This document shows positions 1 to 6,983 of a stretch of 34,909 bases of DNA, in pieces. The notes beneath the pieces were generated by a model, which saw nothing but the letters and a program-made list of their open reading frames with translations, had not been told where the DNA came from and made no database searches. A program made the translations under genes and the position numbers. The first letter of the stretch is position 1; every line of letters starts with the position of its first letter. The DNA is from Deltaproteobacteria bacterium (lineage in GTDB: Bacteria; Desulfobacterota; Desulfarculia; Adiutricales; Adiutricaceae), in assembly GCA_031264015.1 (NCBI GenBank), contig JAISET010000274.1, forward strand, positions 1 to 34,909, in the 5' to 3' direction.

Positions 1-213
1 GATGTCAGCGGCGTTAACCGCCGGGAGCTTTACCGAATCTGCGCGGAAAATTCGCTCATTGACGACGTGGGTCAGTGGATGGAATTTCATCAGGCCCGTG
101 TCCGCGCTTCGCATACTTATGATGAAACAGTAGCTGAAGAAGTATTCTCAGCGGCCGGTCGGTTTTTATCCTATGCCCGGGACTGCCTCAAGCAGCTTGA
201 AGAGCGCTCATGA
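1..213 (+). CDS. hepT: HepT-like HEPN toxin (HI0074 family), 5' end outside window
   Basis: The last 70 codons of a gene that begins upstream of the window. The protein belongs to the HI0074 family, historically called nucleotidyltransferase substrate-binding protein and now known as the HEPN ribonuclease toxin of HepT/MntA pairs. The diagnostic RX4HXY motif is intact near residue 36 of the visible part (RVRASHTY), followed by the DE seen in this family. In characterised pairs the antitoxin adds AMP to the tyrosine of this motif and silences the RNase. The stop overlaps the ATG of the next gene (ATGA at 210-213), so the two are translationally coupled. Nothing suggests inactivation. The missing N-terminus prevents a length check. 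Confidence 0.85.
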   Translation, partial: DVSGVNRRELYRICAENSLIDDVGQWMEFHQARVRASHTYDETVAEEVFSAAGRFLSYARDCLKQLEERS

Positions 214-560
214 TTCACGTCGCCGATGCGGAGCTTAAAATCATTATGGACATTCTAAAGGCTCGCGCCCCTGAGGGCGAGGTCTGGGCCTTTGGCTCGC
301 GCCGCAATGGAACTCACAGAAAGCACTCCGACCTTGACCTGGCCTTGGTGGGGCGTGGCAGGCAGCCTCTGGCAGTCATCGGTAATTTGAAGGAAGCTTT
401 TATTGATTCGACTTTGCCCTATCGAGTTGACGTGCTGGATTATCACGCGGTGTCGTCGAGTTTTCGCGAGATAATAGACGCGTCGCGCGAGGTTATTTTC
501 AGATCGGAAGGCGGCTCGAGCCGCGACGATGCTTTGACGGCCGAGGCTGGCAACCGATGA
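210..560 (+). CDS. mntA: MntA-like minimal nucleotidyltransferase antitoxin
   Basis: A 116-residue minimal nucleotidyltransferase (MNT). The catalytic signature GSX10DXD is complete: GS in AFGSRRNG, ten residues, then DLD in SDLDLAL (about residues 29-44). In HepT/MntA systems this enzyme polyadenylylates or AMPylates the HEPN toxin, and order and coupling match (toxin first, ATGA overlap). The C-terminal 15 or so residues (after REVIFRSEGG) are not family-like and may be read-through into spacer. The start ATG is fixed by the overlap. The pair is probably a defence or plasmid-stabilisation module in an accessory region. Confidence 0.87.
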   Translation: MIHVADAELKIIMDILKARAPEGEVWAFGSRRNGTHRKHSDLDLALVGRGRQPLAVIGNLKEAFIDSTLPYRVDVLDYHAVSSSFREIIDASREVIFRSEGGSSRDDALTAEAGNR

Positions 561-886
561 AAGAGCACCCGAGAATTTGAGCCGAGGTCGAAAAGGCTTT
601 GACGAGCGCGGTGAAGAAATGTGGCCTCCAAGCCCATATGGTGACATTCTTATGCTTTCTTTGCCTTCTCGAAATTTTAAGGCGGTCTTAAGGGGCTTTG
701 AACGGGAAACGCGTTTTATTTTTGCGAGTCCCTTAAAAACCGCTGAAACCAGCCGCCCTGGCCGTCTCCACCAATAAAGCAACAGTAGGAAGGCCACTAA
801 AAATCCGGAAACTCAGCCGATGTTTCCGGCCTTTTTGTCATCTAATCGGATTTAATAAAATTTTTTGACATCCGACTTGTCCTTGG
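561..886. other. Spacer with two hairpins, no credible gene
   Basis: No ORF here has family resemblance or a convincing start. A long inverted repeat is visible: GCGGT plus TTAAGGG at 682-694 against CCCTTAA plus ACCGC at 730-743, with a loop of about 35 nt. A clean intrinsic terminator follows at 805-836. TTGACA at 865-870 with TATGCG at 887-892 (16-bp spacer) is a possible promoter for the DUF3781 gene at 987. Confidence 0.5.
805..836 (+). terminator. Intrinsic terminator
   Basis: CCGGAAAC at 805-812 pairs perfectly with GTTTCCGG at 822-829 (9-nt loop) and is followed by CCTTTTTG. It would end transcription of the HepT/MntA pair or anything read from the left. Confidence 0.75.
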
Positions 887-986
887 TATGCGACGGGCCA
901 TAAAAGCCGCGGCATAATGACAAACAATATGGAGATGTTTTGTGTTTCTCGGGCTTGCTTTTATTTGAACTGTAAAAGAGTCGAAA

Positions 987-1301
987 TTGACGGAACACCC
1001 GCTAATCTCAGATTTAGACAAACTAAAGACCACGGAGTTGGGCGCGGGGCGGATCCGGCGCAATCTCGGATTGAATGTCGACGACGTGGCGGAGTGGGGC
1101 AAACAAGCGGTTTTTGCGGCAGGCGCGGAAGATGTCGCGCGCAAGGGTAAGAATTGGTATGTTCGGGGCGACGATTTCATCCTGACCATCAACGCCAGCA
1201 GTCACACGATAATCACCGCGCATAAGGCGAAAGACAACAAGGCCGCCGCGGGGATGTTCCCGCCTGCTCATCCCGGGCGCGCGACCGGCTCCGACGGTTA
1301 G
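987..1301 (+). CDS. DUF3781 family protein, copy 1
   Basis: A 104-residue protein starting at TTG 987. The central part reads like DUF3781: a GAGRIRRNLGL segment, then DDVAEW, then KGKNWYVRGDDF and a final INASSHTIITAHK (about residues 70-83). The function of this family is not established. The tail after AHK (about 20 residues, GMFPPAHPGRATGSDG) is outside the conserved domain. The start is chosen because homology begins here and a GAG-containing purine stretch lies 6-13 nt upstream; an in-frame ATG is absent. Copy 2 (22169-22483) differs at only a few residues (A/T, F/L, P/T), so both could be expressed. Confidence 0.7.
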   Translation: MTEHPLISDLDKLKTTELGAGRIRRNLGLNVDDVAEWGKQAVFAAGAEDVARKGKNWYVRGDDFILTINASSHTIITAHKAKDNKAAAGMFPPAHPGRATGSDG

Positions 1302-1912
1302 GCCGCGTCATGGTCGGGGCGAAAAAGAGAACCAAGCCTTCGTCCAAACCAAGCCTTCGTCCAAACATTGAAGGGGGCGCCGGATGACAAAACCGGCCGG
1401 GACAAGGCGGCGGGCGTTCCAGCCCGAATGAGGGGGACCCTCGCCCGGCCCTTGATTCGTTCCCGACGAATGATTCGCCGCTGTCGGAACCATCGAGACG
1501 GTCGCCAAAGCCGCGAAAATCCAGGCCGACGAGGCGCGCCGATTCTTTCCCGCGGCCGGGGCCTGTCTTTTCGGTTCCCGGGCCAGGGGAGCCGCCGCCG
1601 GCCCCCGCGACGAGGGACGCGCGTGTTTTTTCTTGAGAGTTTAGGCGGAGGGCCCGAGCCGGAAGCTCTCGCCGACCTTTATCTTTTAAAGGGCGATCAT
1701 CACCGGGCGGGCGTTCGGCCTCGCGTCCCGAGGGCGTCTTCCCTTGAGGCCGGCCACCATTTTGTCGGAGAGGTTTTGGAGACGGGCATGGAAATTTGAA
1801 AATATGTGCCGGCCGGTCTCGATTTTTTCCTGCCGGCCCATATGTTTGCCGCGCTTTCATTCCCCCCCCCCAAAAAAAAGGACGCTCCCGGGCCGACTCG
1901 GGCCCGGGCCGC
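1302..1912. other. Gene-poor part of the duplicated segment
   Basis: I cannot support a gene here. One forward frame contains GACLFGSRARG near 1559-1591, which resembles the start of a nucleotidyltransferase, but no SDIDL-type motif follows, and copy 2 shifts frame at a T6/T7 tract. At most it is a degraded remnant. The right part (1862-1908) holds long C and A tracts plus the terminator hairpin of the truncated Fe-S gene, CCCGGGCC paired with GGCCCGGG, read on the minus strand. Confidence 0.45.
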
Positions 1913-2080
1913 TCAGGCGATTCCCAAAAGCTTCTTCCCGTAGGCTTTGGGTGTCGGGGTCAGCGTTTTCAGTTTTCCGTCCCGGCCCAGGACGACGTCG
2001 TCGGCGTAGCCGCCCTCCCGCCCTTCCCGCCCCTCCCGGCGCAGCCTTCTCTTCTTGGCGTTGTGGCCGGCCGAGCAAAA
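1913..2080 (-). pseudogene. C-terminal fragment of QueG-like Fe-S protein
   Basis: The minus strand encodes the last 55 residues of the protein that is complete at 23076-24101. It runs from FCSAGHNA (residue 287 of the intact protein) through the GREGREGG stretch to the stop, in frame and with few amino acid changes. The upstream 286 codons, including the first [4Fe-4S] motif, are absent because the duplicated segment ends at 2080. No start or promoter is present, so this is a dead fragment carried along with the duplication. Its own terminator hairpin survives at 1869-1908. Confidence 0.88.
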
Positions 2081-2456
2081 AACAGTTACGAAAAGCCACT
2101 GTCGCAGAAAAACAGTTAAAAAAGGCTTCTGTCGCCGAAAAACAGTTGCAAAAGGCTCCTGTTGCCGAAAAACAGTTACAAAAGGCCCCGGCCGCCGAAA
2201 AACAGATATTGGAGTCCCCCGGGTCAGAAAAACGGTTACTTCCGCCGAAAAACAGTTACAAAAGGCCCCGGTCGCCGAAAAACAGATATTAGAGCCCCCC
2301 TGGCCAGAAAAATGGTTGCGGCCGCCGAAAAACAGTTATTGGAGCACCTCGGGCCAGAAAAATGGTTACGGCCGTTGAAAAACAGTTATCAAAGGCCCCA
2401 TGGCACGAAAAACAGTTATAATAGTGACACAGGCCAGAGAAACAGTTATAAGAAGA
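2081..2456. repeat. Modular 30/20-bp repeat array with phased A-tracts
   Basis: Fourteen copies of a core GAAAAACAGTTA (variants AACGG, AATGG, AACAGATA) start at 2081, 2111, 2141, 2171, 2201, 2231, 2251, 2281, 2311, 2331, 2361, 2381, 2411 and 2441. Every interval is 30 or 20 bp, so the array is built of 10-bp modules. Each core carries an A5 tract, and many units carry a second A4 tract about 10 bp later, so A-tracts are in phase with the DNA helix. Such phasing is known to bend DNA. The first unit abuts the end of the long duplication. Because 30 bp equals ten codons, all forward frames look open for stretches, which I regard as a by-product. Confidence 0.85.
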
Positions 2457-2659
2457 AGAAGGGATGAAAATAAGATAAATATAGTAATTAATTAACTTTG
2501 ATAAAATTATTAATTAGATAAAATTTATTACAATATAATAGATTGAAAAGTAAAATGAATGATATTTAAATAATGCAAATAATAAAATAAGAACATGAAA
2601 GGGTATATTTTTCTTTTGATAAATTTTAACCCGGCCTATAAAATTCTTAAACTTTTAGT
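2457..2659 (+). promoter_or_regulatory. AT-rich region and probable ssrA promoter
   Basis: About 140 bp of almost pure A/T (2465-2600) with no ORF, then a promoter-like pair TTGATA (2616-2621) and TATAAA (2637-2642). The 15-bp spacing is shorter than ideal. It is the best candidate for the tmRNA promoter, since nothing else upstream is oriented to read through. Confidence 0.45.
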
Positions 2660-2685
2660 TGCGGGTATGTTGCCCGCAGCTTTTT
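2660..2685 (+). terminator. Terminator-like hairpin just before tmRNA
   Basis: TGCGGG (2660-2665) pairs with CCCGCA (2673-2678) and is followed by GCTTTTT. It ends two bases before the mature tmRNA 5' end, so it either stops read-through from the left or is part of the tmRNA precursor leader. If the promoter at 2616-2642 is the real one, transcription has to pass this hairpin, which is odd. Confidence 0.5.
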
Positions 2686-2686
2686 C

Positions 2687-3038
2687 GGGGGTGAATTGGG
2701 TTCGACGGGGACAGTTGATACCACAGCGGCAGGCCGAGCGACCCAGTGACTTGATAATCCACGGGAAAACACTGAAAAGCAGACTCTTACGAGTACACGT
2801 TCTGGCTGCTTAAGCCAGCGTCTCCGGCGGGACATTGCCCGTGGACTTCCGAAGGTGTAGCTAAACGGGCTGGTCAAACGTGGTAGCAAGCTGACGCGTT
2901 TGGTGAGAAAAATAGTTTGATATGCTCAACGATGCCTGTTTGCCGGCGTCCGCGAGTAGAAAACACAAATGACGGACTAAGCCTGTAGAAGCTTTGGGGG
3001 AAGATCTTCGGACGCGGGTTCAATTCCCGCCGCCGCCA
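2687..3038 (+). ncRNA. ssrA: tmRNA (ssrA), with lesions in tag frame and acceptor stem
   Basis: A 352-nt transfer-messenger RNA, which rescues stalled ribosomes and tags the nascent peptide. The 5' end GGGGGTG followed by TTGGGTTCGACGGGG and the 3' T-arm GCGGG-TTCAATT-CCCGC (3014-3030) are classical. The acceptor 3' strand is CGCCGCC (3031-3037) and the discriminator is A3038; CCA is not encoded. Two oddities are visible. Position 3035 is G where tmRNAs have the U of the G3-U70 alanine identity pair, giving a G-G mismatch with G2689. The tag reads ADSYEYTF from GCA at 2779, but the expected LAA-stop (2802-2813) lies in another frame, as if one base were missing near 2800. The overall fold otherwise looks intact. 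It could be a decaying gene or contain sequence errors. Confidence 0.93.
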
Positions 3039-3082
3039 TTACAATTTTTTTTGTCATAACTTTTATTGATGGCTTAATTAAT

Positions 3083-3121
3083 AAAAAACCCTTGAAAATA
3101 GATATTTCCAAGGTTTTTTTA
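3083..3121. terminator. Bidirectional terminator between ssrA and fic
   Basis: CTTGAAA and TTTCCAAG form a stem with one mismatch, flanked by A6 on the left and T7 on the right. It can therefore end both the tmRNA transcript (plus) and the Fic gene (minus). Confidence 0.75.
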
Positions 3122-3126
3122 TATAT

Positions 3127-4644
3127 TTAAGAGTAATTGTTCTGGGAGTCAAAGCCGTCATGGAAGGCCTTTTCCATCGCAAGCATTTCTTCGTCGGTTA
3201 GAAAAGAAAACAGTTTTTTTCTTTTATTTGCTGAAATATGTCCTCTATTATCTAGGCAAATATTTATAAAAAGATCGATGAGGCGGTTCGGCATATCGAG
3301 GATATTTTGAATTGCCTCACTGGTTTTATCATATTTTTTTAGAAAATCTAGTTCTTCCACCAGTTCGCTATCAATGGTGCGTTTGATAAAATGAAGCAGT
3401 GCCTCCGTTTGATGGGTCATGTCAATGTACTTGTACAGACGAGCCGTTTCGCCAGTTACAGTCAAATTACCAATGCTGTCTATGTCGTATTCAATCAAAC
3501 TTATTAGCGGTTTTGAGAAAATTTCTAAAGAATGGTCGTACCGATTTATATCATTTAGCATAGCGGCTGAGACAGGGAACATTACGCCCTTAGGGATCTC
3601 ACCACGTTGGTGCAGGATATTGTGAATGAGCAATCGATGAATACGACCGTTGCCATCTACGAATGGATGGAGAAAGACAAAGCCGAATGATATGGCAGCT
3701 GTATGCACAATAGCAGGAACGGCTCCATTTATCATAATTTTATTGGCAGAAAGCAATCCAGACATTAGTTCTTGGATGTCGTCCGGCTTGGGACAGATAT
3801 AGTGTACTTTTTCTCTGTAGTTTTTGAATGTTTCACCGACATAGTTTTGTATGGTCCTGTAGTCTGTTTCAACGAAACGTTGTTCAACTATATTGTTTTG
3901 TAAGTTGATAAGACGATCCTTCACACAGAAATCTTCATGTCCGGCTTCTTCAAGCAGGCGGACGAATTTTTCTGTCCTTGAAATGGCGGCTGTTAAATTT
4001 TCGATCGCTAGAGTTGATTTAGTTTCTTTCGTGTAGAGGTATTTCATGGTCCGACTGAGAATCTCTGGTGAATAGGACGATGTAACTTCATCGTATTGCT
4101 TGTGCAGGTTAATATCATCCATGATGGCGAGCTCTTTGGTGCGCCGGATGATTGGACAGAAATTTTTCACGCCAAGCAGATTATTGATAATTCTTTGTCT
4201 TCGAGAGGGCAGACCGGGCGTAGTGGTGAAGTATTGATCCGAGTCCAGCAGCTCGATATAATTTCCCTTGGCGAGGTCAGGTAAAAAGAGTTCACTTCCA
4301 GTTAGGAACTCAAACAGGAACCAACTCTTGCGGGAGTATTTGCCAGTCGGTTTTGAGTTGATCCAGTTTTTTAATTCAACTGTCGAGGCGACCTCGAAAA
4401 GAGATGATAGGATGCCAAGATTGATGCCGTCATACTTGAGGGCGAACTCTAGTTGGTCTCCGAGGTTGTCACCTGGCCAATAGGACATTGGATATATTGA
4501 TTCGACTTGCCCATCTTCATGGATAGTGGTTTGTGGAGCCCCGATCTGGCTGACAGCGGAGCTATGCCAGTTTGGCAGAGCTTTTAAATTGTACTGCTGG
4601 ATTAGATTGGAATATCCAACTAGTTTGTAACCATTTATATTCAA
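3127..4644 (-). CDS. Fic family protein, class II type, copy 1
   Basis: A 505-residue Fic-domain protein. Fic enzymes usually transfer AMP from ATP to hydroxyl side chains of target proteins. The active-site motif HPFVDGNGRIHR lies at residues 326-337 with the catalytic histidine at 326. The inhibitory motif T-x3-E-N is in STLAIEN (T211, E215, N216), upstream of the Fic core as in class II enzymes that restrain themselves. The N-terminal 130 residues form the extra domain seen in this subfamily. The start is TTG at 4644, preceded by AGGGA at a usable distance. The gene is clearly AT-richer than its neighbours, which points to recent acquisition. A related but GC-richer, frameshifted copy lies at 27472-28981. 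Confidence 0.88.
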   Translation of the reverse strand: MNINGYKLVGYSNLIQQYNLKALPNWHSSAVSQIGAPQTTIHEDGQVESIYPMSYWPGDNLGDQLEFALKYDGINLGILSSLFEVASTVELKNWINSKPTGKYSRKSWFLFEFLTGSELFLPDLAKGNYIELLDSDQYFTTTPGLPSRRQRIINNLLGVKNFCPIIRRTKELAIMDDINLHKQYDEVTSSYSPEILSRTMKYLYTKETKSTLAIENLTAAISRTEKFVRLLEEAGHEDFCVKDRLINLQNNIVEQRFVETDYRTIQNYVGETFKNYREKVHYICPKPDDIQELMSGLLSANKIMINGAVPAIVHTAAISFGFVFLHPFVDGNGRIHRLLIHNILHQRGEIPKGVMFPVSAAMLNDINRYDHSLEIFSKPLISLIEYDIDSIGNLTVTGETARLYKYIDMTHQTEALLHFIKRTIDSELVEELDFLKKYDKTSEAIQNILDMPNRLIDLFINICLDNRGHISANKRKKLFSFLTDEEMLAMEKAFHDGFDSQNNYS

Positions 4645-4998
4645 AATATTATCCCTAATAAAGATTGGCAGTTGTTAAAAAAGTTATTAACTCTATAAGT
4701 TTTATTAATTATCTAAAATTTTAGATAAAGCTGGACAATGGTATGCTTGTTGATATAATTCTTCATTAAAATGGTCCGCCACGGCAAGTAAAATCAAGTC
4801 AATTCAAATTCAATTATAATAAATTATACTAAATTATCAAGCAATTGTCAAGATGGATCTTGTGATCGCATGTCAATAAATTCTGCCGATCTGGCGGCAG
4901 TCCTTGTTATTGGCGATATCATTTCAAACAGACGCGGGTGTCTGATAGTAGCGGTCGTCACAATATGGACGAGGTTAAAAAACTCATGACATGACATC
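4645..4998. other. AT-rich spacer between fic and regulator gene
   Basis: 354 bp, strongly AT-rich on the fic side, with no ORF I can support. It holds the upstream region of fic and the 3' flank of the regulator gene. A short inverted repeat ATCTAAAATTTTAGAT (4714-4729) is a perfect 16-bp palindrome and could be an operator for fic. No convincing terminator is seen for the regulator gene. Confidence 0.45.
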
Positions 4999-6510
4999 TC
5001 AGTCGGTCTCGATATACCTCTTCAGCTGCTTGTTGCGCCAGTCCGTCTCCTTGCATATCCCGGGGATCGACTCCCAGGTCAGGCGCAGGAAGCGGTAGAA
5101 GCCGGAGACGACGTCCACGTTGGCGCTGTACATGCTCTTCTGGTACTTCTCCAAGTCCCAGACGCTTAGAAAGGCGTCGTCCTGGGCCATGATGCTCAGG
5201 TTGTTGGGGGTGATGCCCAGGTCGCTGAAGGAGACGAAGTTGGCGGAGCTCTCGGGGCCGCTCTTGCGCTCGATGATTTTCTCCAGGATCCGCCTCGTCT
5301 GGTCCTGGGTCACCCTGACCTCCCGGCGGCAGAGGGCGGACAGAGCCCGGTCGACCACCTCGTCCGCGGTGAAGGCCCGGTCCAGGGCGTCAAGGTCGAC
5401 CAGGACGGCGTGCTCGCAGGAGCAGAGGGACTTTTCAAACATCTCCCTGACGTTCAGGCAGACCACGGTCTCCTCCCGGGAGGCGCCGGCCGCGCTCAAA
5501 ATCTCCTCCAGGGTCTCCGGCCCGGCGGCCAGGAGCGACAGGGGAGGGTTCATGGCGCAGACGGGCCTGCCGGGCCTGAGCTGCCTCTCCATGACCTCGA
5601 ACAGCTCGGCCAGAGACTCGTTCTCCACTGTCTCGACGAGCTTCTTGGAGCTCTTCAATATCGACTCGGCCGCCCGGGCGTGGTGGTTGACGGTCTCCTT
5701 GTTCTTAAAAATGAGGCAGTGGCGCCGGTCGGGGTAGTCGGCGTCGTGGACGCAGTGCAGGGCGATCTCGTCGCGCAGCACGAAGGTGATGAAATAGTTC
5801 TTGTCCTGGCTCAGGGCCGGGTGGGTCAGCACCTCCACCCCGCCGGTCAGATAGAGTCTCAACCACCTAAATATCGCAGTGTAGGGCTTGTAGAGGTCCG
5901 TGTTGCAGTCGATGATGACGAACTTCTGGCCCTTCTCGATGAAGGTCTTGAAGAGCTCCACGCTGCCGTTGACCCGCCTCTGTCCGTCGCCCTCCTCGGC
6001 CGGGGCCCAGTCGATGCCGTTGTAGTCGACCACGTAGAGGGTCCTGCCGGGAGGCGCCGCCAGGGCCTGCCTCATGAAATAGTCCAGGGCCTCGTCCACC
6101 CCGGCCTCGCCGGTGAAGACGTGGACGCAGGTGTTGTAGCCGCTGGCGGGCGCGAAGCCGTCCCCGGCCGCGCCTGAATCACTTCCCCCCGCCCCCGGCG
6201 TCGGGGGGCCGCCCGTCTCCTCGGTCAGCCAGAGGGCCAGGGCCTCGATCTTCTGTCGGCGGCTCTCGAAATTAAGGTCCGCCTTGTAGCCCTTGAGGAT
6301 GCCCGCGGCGACCTGCCTCTTCCCCTCCATTTCGCTGTCGAGAAAATATTCCGCCATCCGTGCCGCGTGCCTGTTTTTGAAGGTCAGCCGCCTCTGGTTT
6401 TTTCTCCACTTGCTGACGGTCGTCTCGTCGATTTTCAGCTCCCCCGAGAGAGTCTTGCCGGATATGTCCAGGGCCTTCATCAGGTAGTCGAGTCTGCTGT
6501 CGCTGGCCAA
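4999..6510 (-). CDS. Large HTH regulator of unknown type (503 aa)
   Basis: An N-terminal helix-turn-helix of the phage repressor kind (about residues 8-42, with GKTLSGELKIDETTVSKWRK as recognition region) is followed by about 440 residues that I cannot assign. That part contains alternating hydrophobic strands and helices (VIIDCNTDLYKPYTAIFRWL, NYFITFVLRDEIALHCVHDA) and looks like a folded sensor or effector domain, with no membrane segment. The start is TTG at 6510, chosen because AAGGAGG (6516-6522 on the opposite strand) sits 5 bp upstream; the longer frame to 6549 lacks a ribosome site. The gene is divergent from the metNIQ-like operon, and its promoter overlaps tandem half-sites that recur at three other transcription units, so it probably represses or activates that regulon and itself. 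It might bind a metabolite, but which one is not visible. Confidence 0.7.
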   Translation of the reverse strand: MASDSRLDYLMKALDISGKTLSGELKIDETTVSKWRKNQRRLTFKNRHAARMAEYFLDSEMEGKRQVAAGILKGYKADLNFESRRQKIEALALWLTEETGGPPTPGAGGSDSGAAGDGFAPASGYNTCVHVFTGEAGVDEALDYFMRQALAAPPGRTLYVVDYNGIDWAPAEEGDGQRRVNGSVELFKTFIEKGQKFVIIDCNTDLYKPYTAIFRWLRLYLTGGVEVLTHPALSQDKNYFITFVLRDEIALHCVHDADYPDRRHCLIFKNKETVNHHARAAESILKSSKKLVETVENESLAELFEVMERQLRPGRPVCAMNPPLSLLAAGPETLEEILSAAGASREETVVCLNVREMFEKSLCSCEHAVLVDLDALDRAFTADEVVDRALSALCRREVRVTQDQTRRILEKIIERKSGPESSANFVSFSDLGITPNNLSIMAQDDAFLSVWDLEKYQKSMYSANVDVVSGFYRFLRLTWESIPGICKETDWRNKQLKRYIETD

Positions 6511-6537
6511 TGGAGCCTCCTTGGGTAATTTCGGGGC

Positions 6538-6578
6538 ATGATAGCACAACCCCTAGAAATTGGCAAATAATTGGCGAA
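6538..6578 (-). promoter_or_regulatory. Regulator-gene promoter with tandem half-sites
   Basis: On the minus strand TTGCCA (6561-6566) and TATCAT (6538-6543) are spaced by exactly 17 bp and drive the regulator gene. The same DNA carries AATTGGC at 6558-6564 and again at 6569-6575, an 11-bp head-to-tail repeat overlapping the -35 box. Autoregulation is a natural reading. Confidence 0.65.
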
Positions 6579-6596
6579 ATCATTACTTTTTTTCCT

Positions 6597-6626
6597 CTTG
6601 ACAAAAAATTGCGTCCATAATATTCT
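6597..6626 (+). promoter_or_regulatory. Upstream plus-strand promoter with half-sites
   Basis: TTGACA (6598-6603), 17 bp, TATTCT (6621-6626). CTTGAC at 6597 and ATTGCG at 6608 repeat the 11-bp half-site spacing in weaker form. It would read towards the msrB/metNIQ genes through a leader with a GC-rich hairpin (CCTCC and GGAGG, about 6659-6671). Confidence 0.5.
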
Positions 6627-6733
6627 CTTTTCCAGAACTCATATCATCTCGGTCTGACCTCCCCAGGAGGACCGGCGTATCGATCTGGTCGCCGCCCAGG
6701 CTGAAACCTTGCCCGTTGTCAAAATAAGCTAAA

Positions 6734-6792
6734 AATTGGCAAAAAATAATTATGAAAAACTTATTGACAAATAATTGACATAGATTTATTAT
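6734..6792 (+). promoter_or_regulatory. Main promoter and operator of msrB/metNIQ/cysK region
   Basis: TTGACA (6764-6769) and TATTAT (6787-6792) are spaced by 17 bp, a near-ideal sigma-70 promoter. ATTGAC recurs at 6763-6768 and 6774-6779 (11 bp), so one half-site is the -35 box and the other lies in the spacer. A single AATTGGC lies further upstream at 6734-6740. The same arrangement occurs at 16811-16840. Confidence 0.65.
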
Positions 6793-6821
6793 TGCTTCGG
6801 ATAATTATTTTGGTCTCTATT

Positions 6822-6866
6822 TCCGCGAGGGCCTTCAGCCCAGCGGACGTGGCGGCCTTTTTTTTT
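6822..6866 (+). promoter_or_regulatory. Leader hairpin followed by T9 tract (leader L1)
   Basis: TCCGC (6822-6826) pairs with GCGGA (6843-6847). An asymmetric internal loop (GA opposite A) separates this from an inner helix GGGC/GCCC (6829-6832 with 6838-6841). Nine T residues follow at 6858-6866 after a GGCC that could pair with 6830-6833 and compete with the inner helix. A sister structure lies at 16936-16978. It may be an attenuator or a small riboswitch-like element; it matches no class I recognise. Confidence 0.5.
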
Positions 6867-6983
6867 GGCTCTCCCAGTTTTTTTCACCTCCGGTAATTCC
6901 GGCGGTCCTCACGCCCGGCGGAGGACGGTCGTGGACATATTTAAGATGGTCCGAGCCATGCCCCCCCGAACAAGGAGGAGAGG
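6867..6983. other. Short leader before msrB-like gene
   Basis: A second hairpin is visible, GTCCTC (6905-6910) against GAGGAC (6921-6926). No ORF is credible. AAGGAGG at 6972-6978 is the ribosome site of the next gene. Confidence 0.5.

Larger units (their letters stand above)
887..2080. repeat. Long direct repeat, copy 1 (with DUF3781 gene)
   Basis: About 1.19 kb that recurs as 22068-23243 in the same orientation with high identity. The similarity covers the DUF3781 gene, roughly 600 bp with no recognisable gene, and the last 55 codons of the Fe-S protein gene that is intact only at copy 2. Copy 1 has a private 17-bp tandem duplication (1331-1347 and 1348-1364) and a longer poly-C tract near 1862. 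The right edge is abrupt: after GAGCAAAA (ending 2080) copy 1 goes straight into the 30-bp repeat array, while copy 2 continues inside the Fe-S gene. Copy 1 is therefore the derived, transplanted copy. No transposase or terminal inverted repeat is visible. Confidence 0.9.

Noticed and set aside
577-777. Small forward ORF after mntA
   Set aside because: No ribosome site or family likeness; it covers a long inverted repeat.
1471-1653. Nucleotidyltransferase gene (GACLFGSRARG)
   Set aside because: Only the GS motif is seen, no DxD motif follows, and the frame differs between the two repeat copies.
2081-2456. CRISPR array
   Set aside because: No constant repeat with unique spacers; the whole 30-bp unit is repeated, and no cas genes are present.
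2055-2467. Decapeptide-repeat protein (AEKQLQKAPV-type) in the 30-bp array
   Set aside because: Several frames are open at once because the unit is a multiple of three, the 20-bp intervals shift the frame, and no ribosome site precedes it.
2595-2813. Small protein ending in VLAA
   Set aside because: It overlaps the tmRNA; the ending is the tag-peptide stop, not a free-standing gene.
6558-6578. Sigma-54 promoter (TTGGC ... TTGGC)
   Set aside because: GG-to-GC spacing can be made to fit, but the -12 element TTGC is off by one base and the sister sites have TTGAC in place of TTGGC; a sigma-70 box with a repeated operator explains all sites better.
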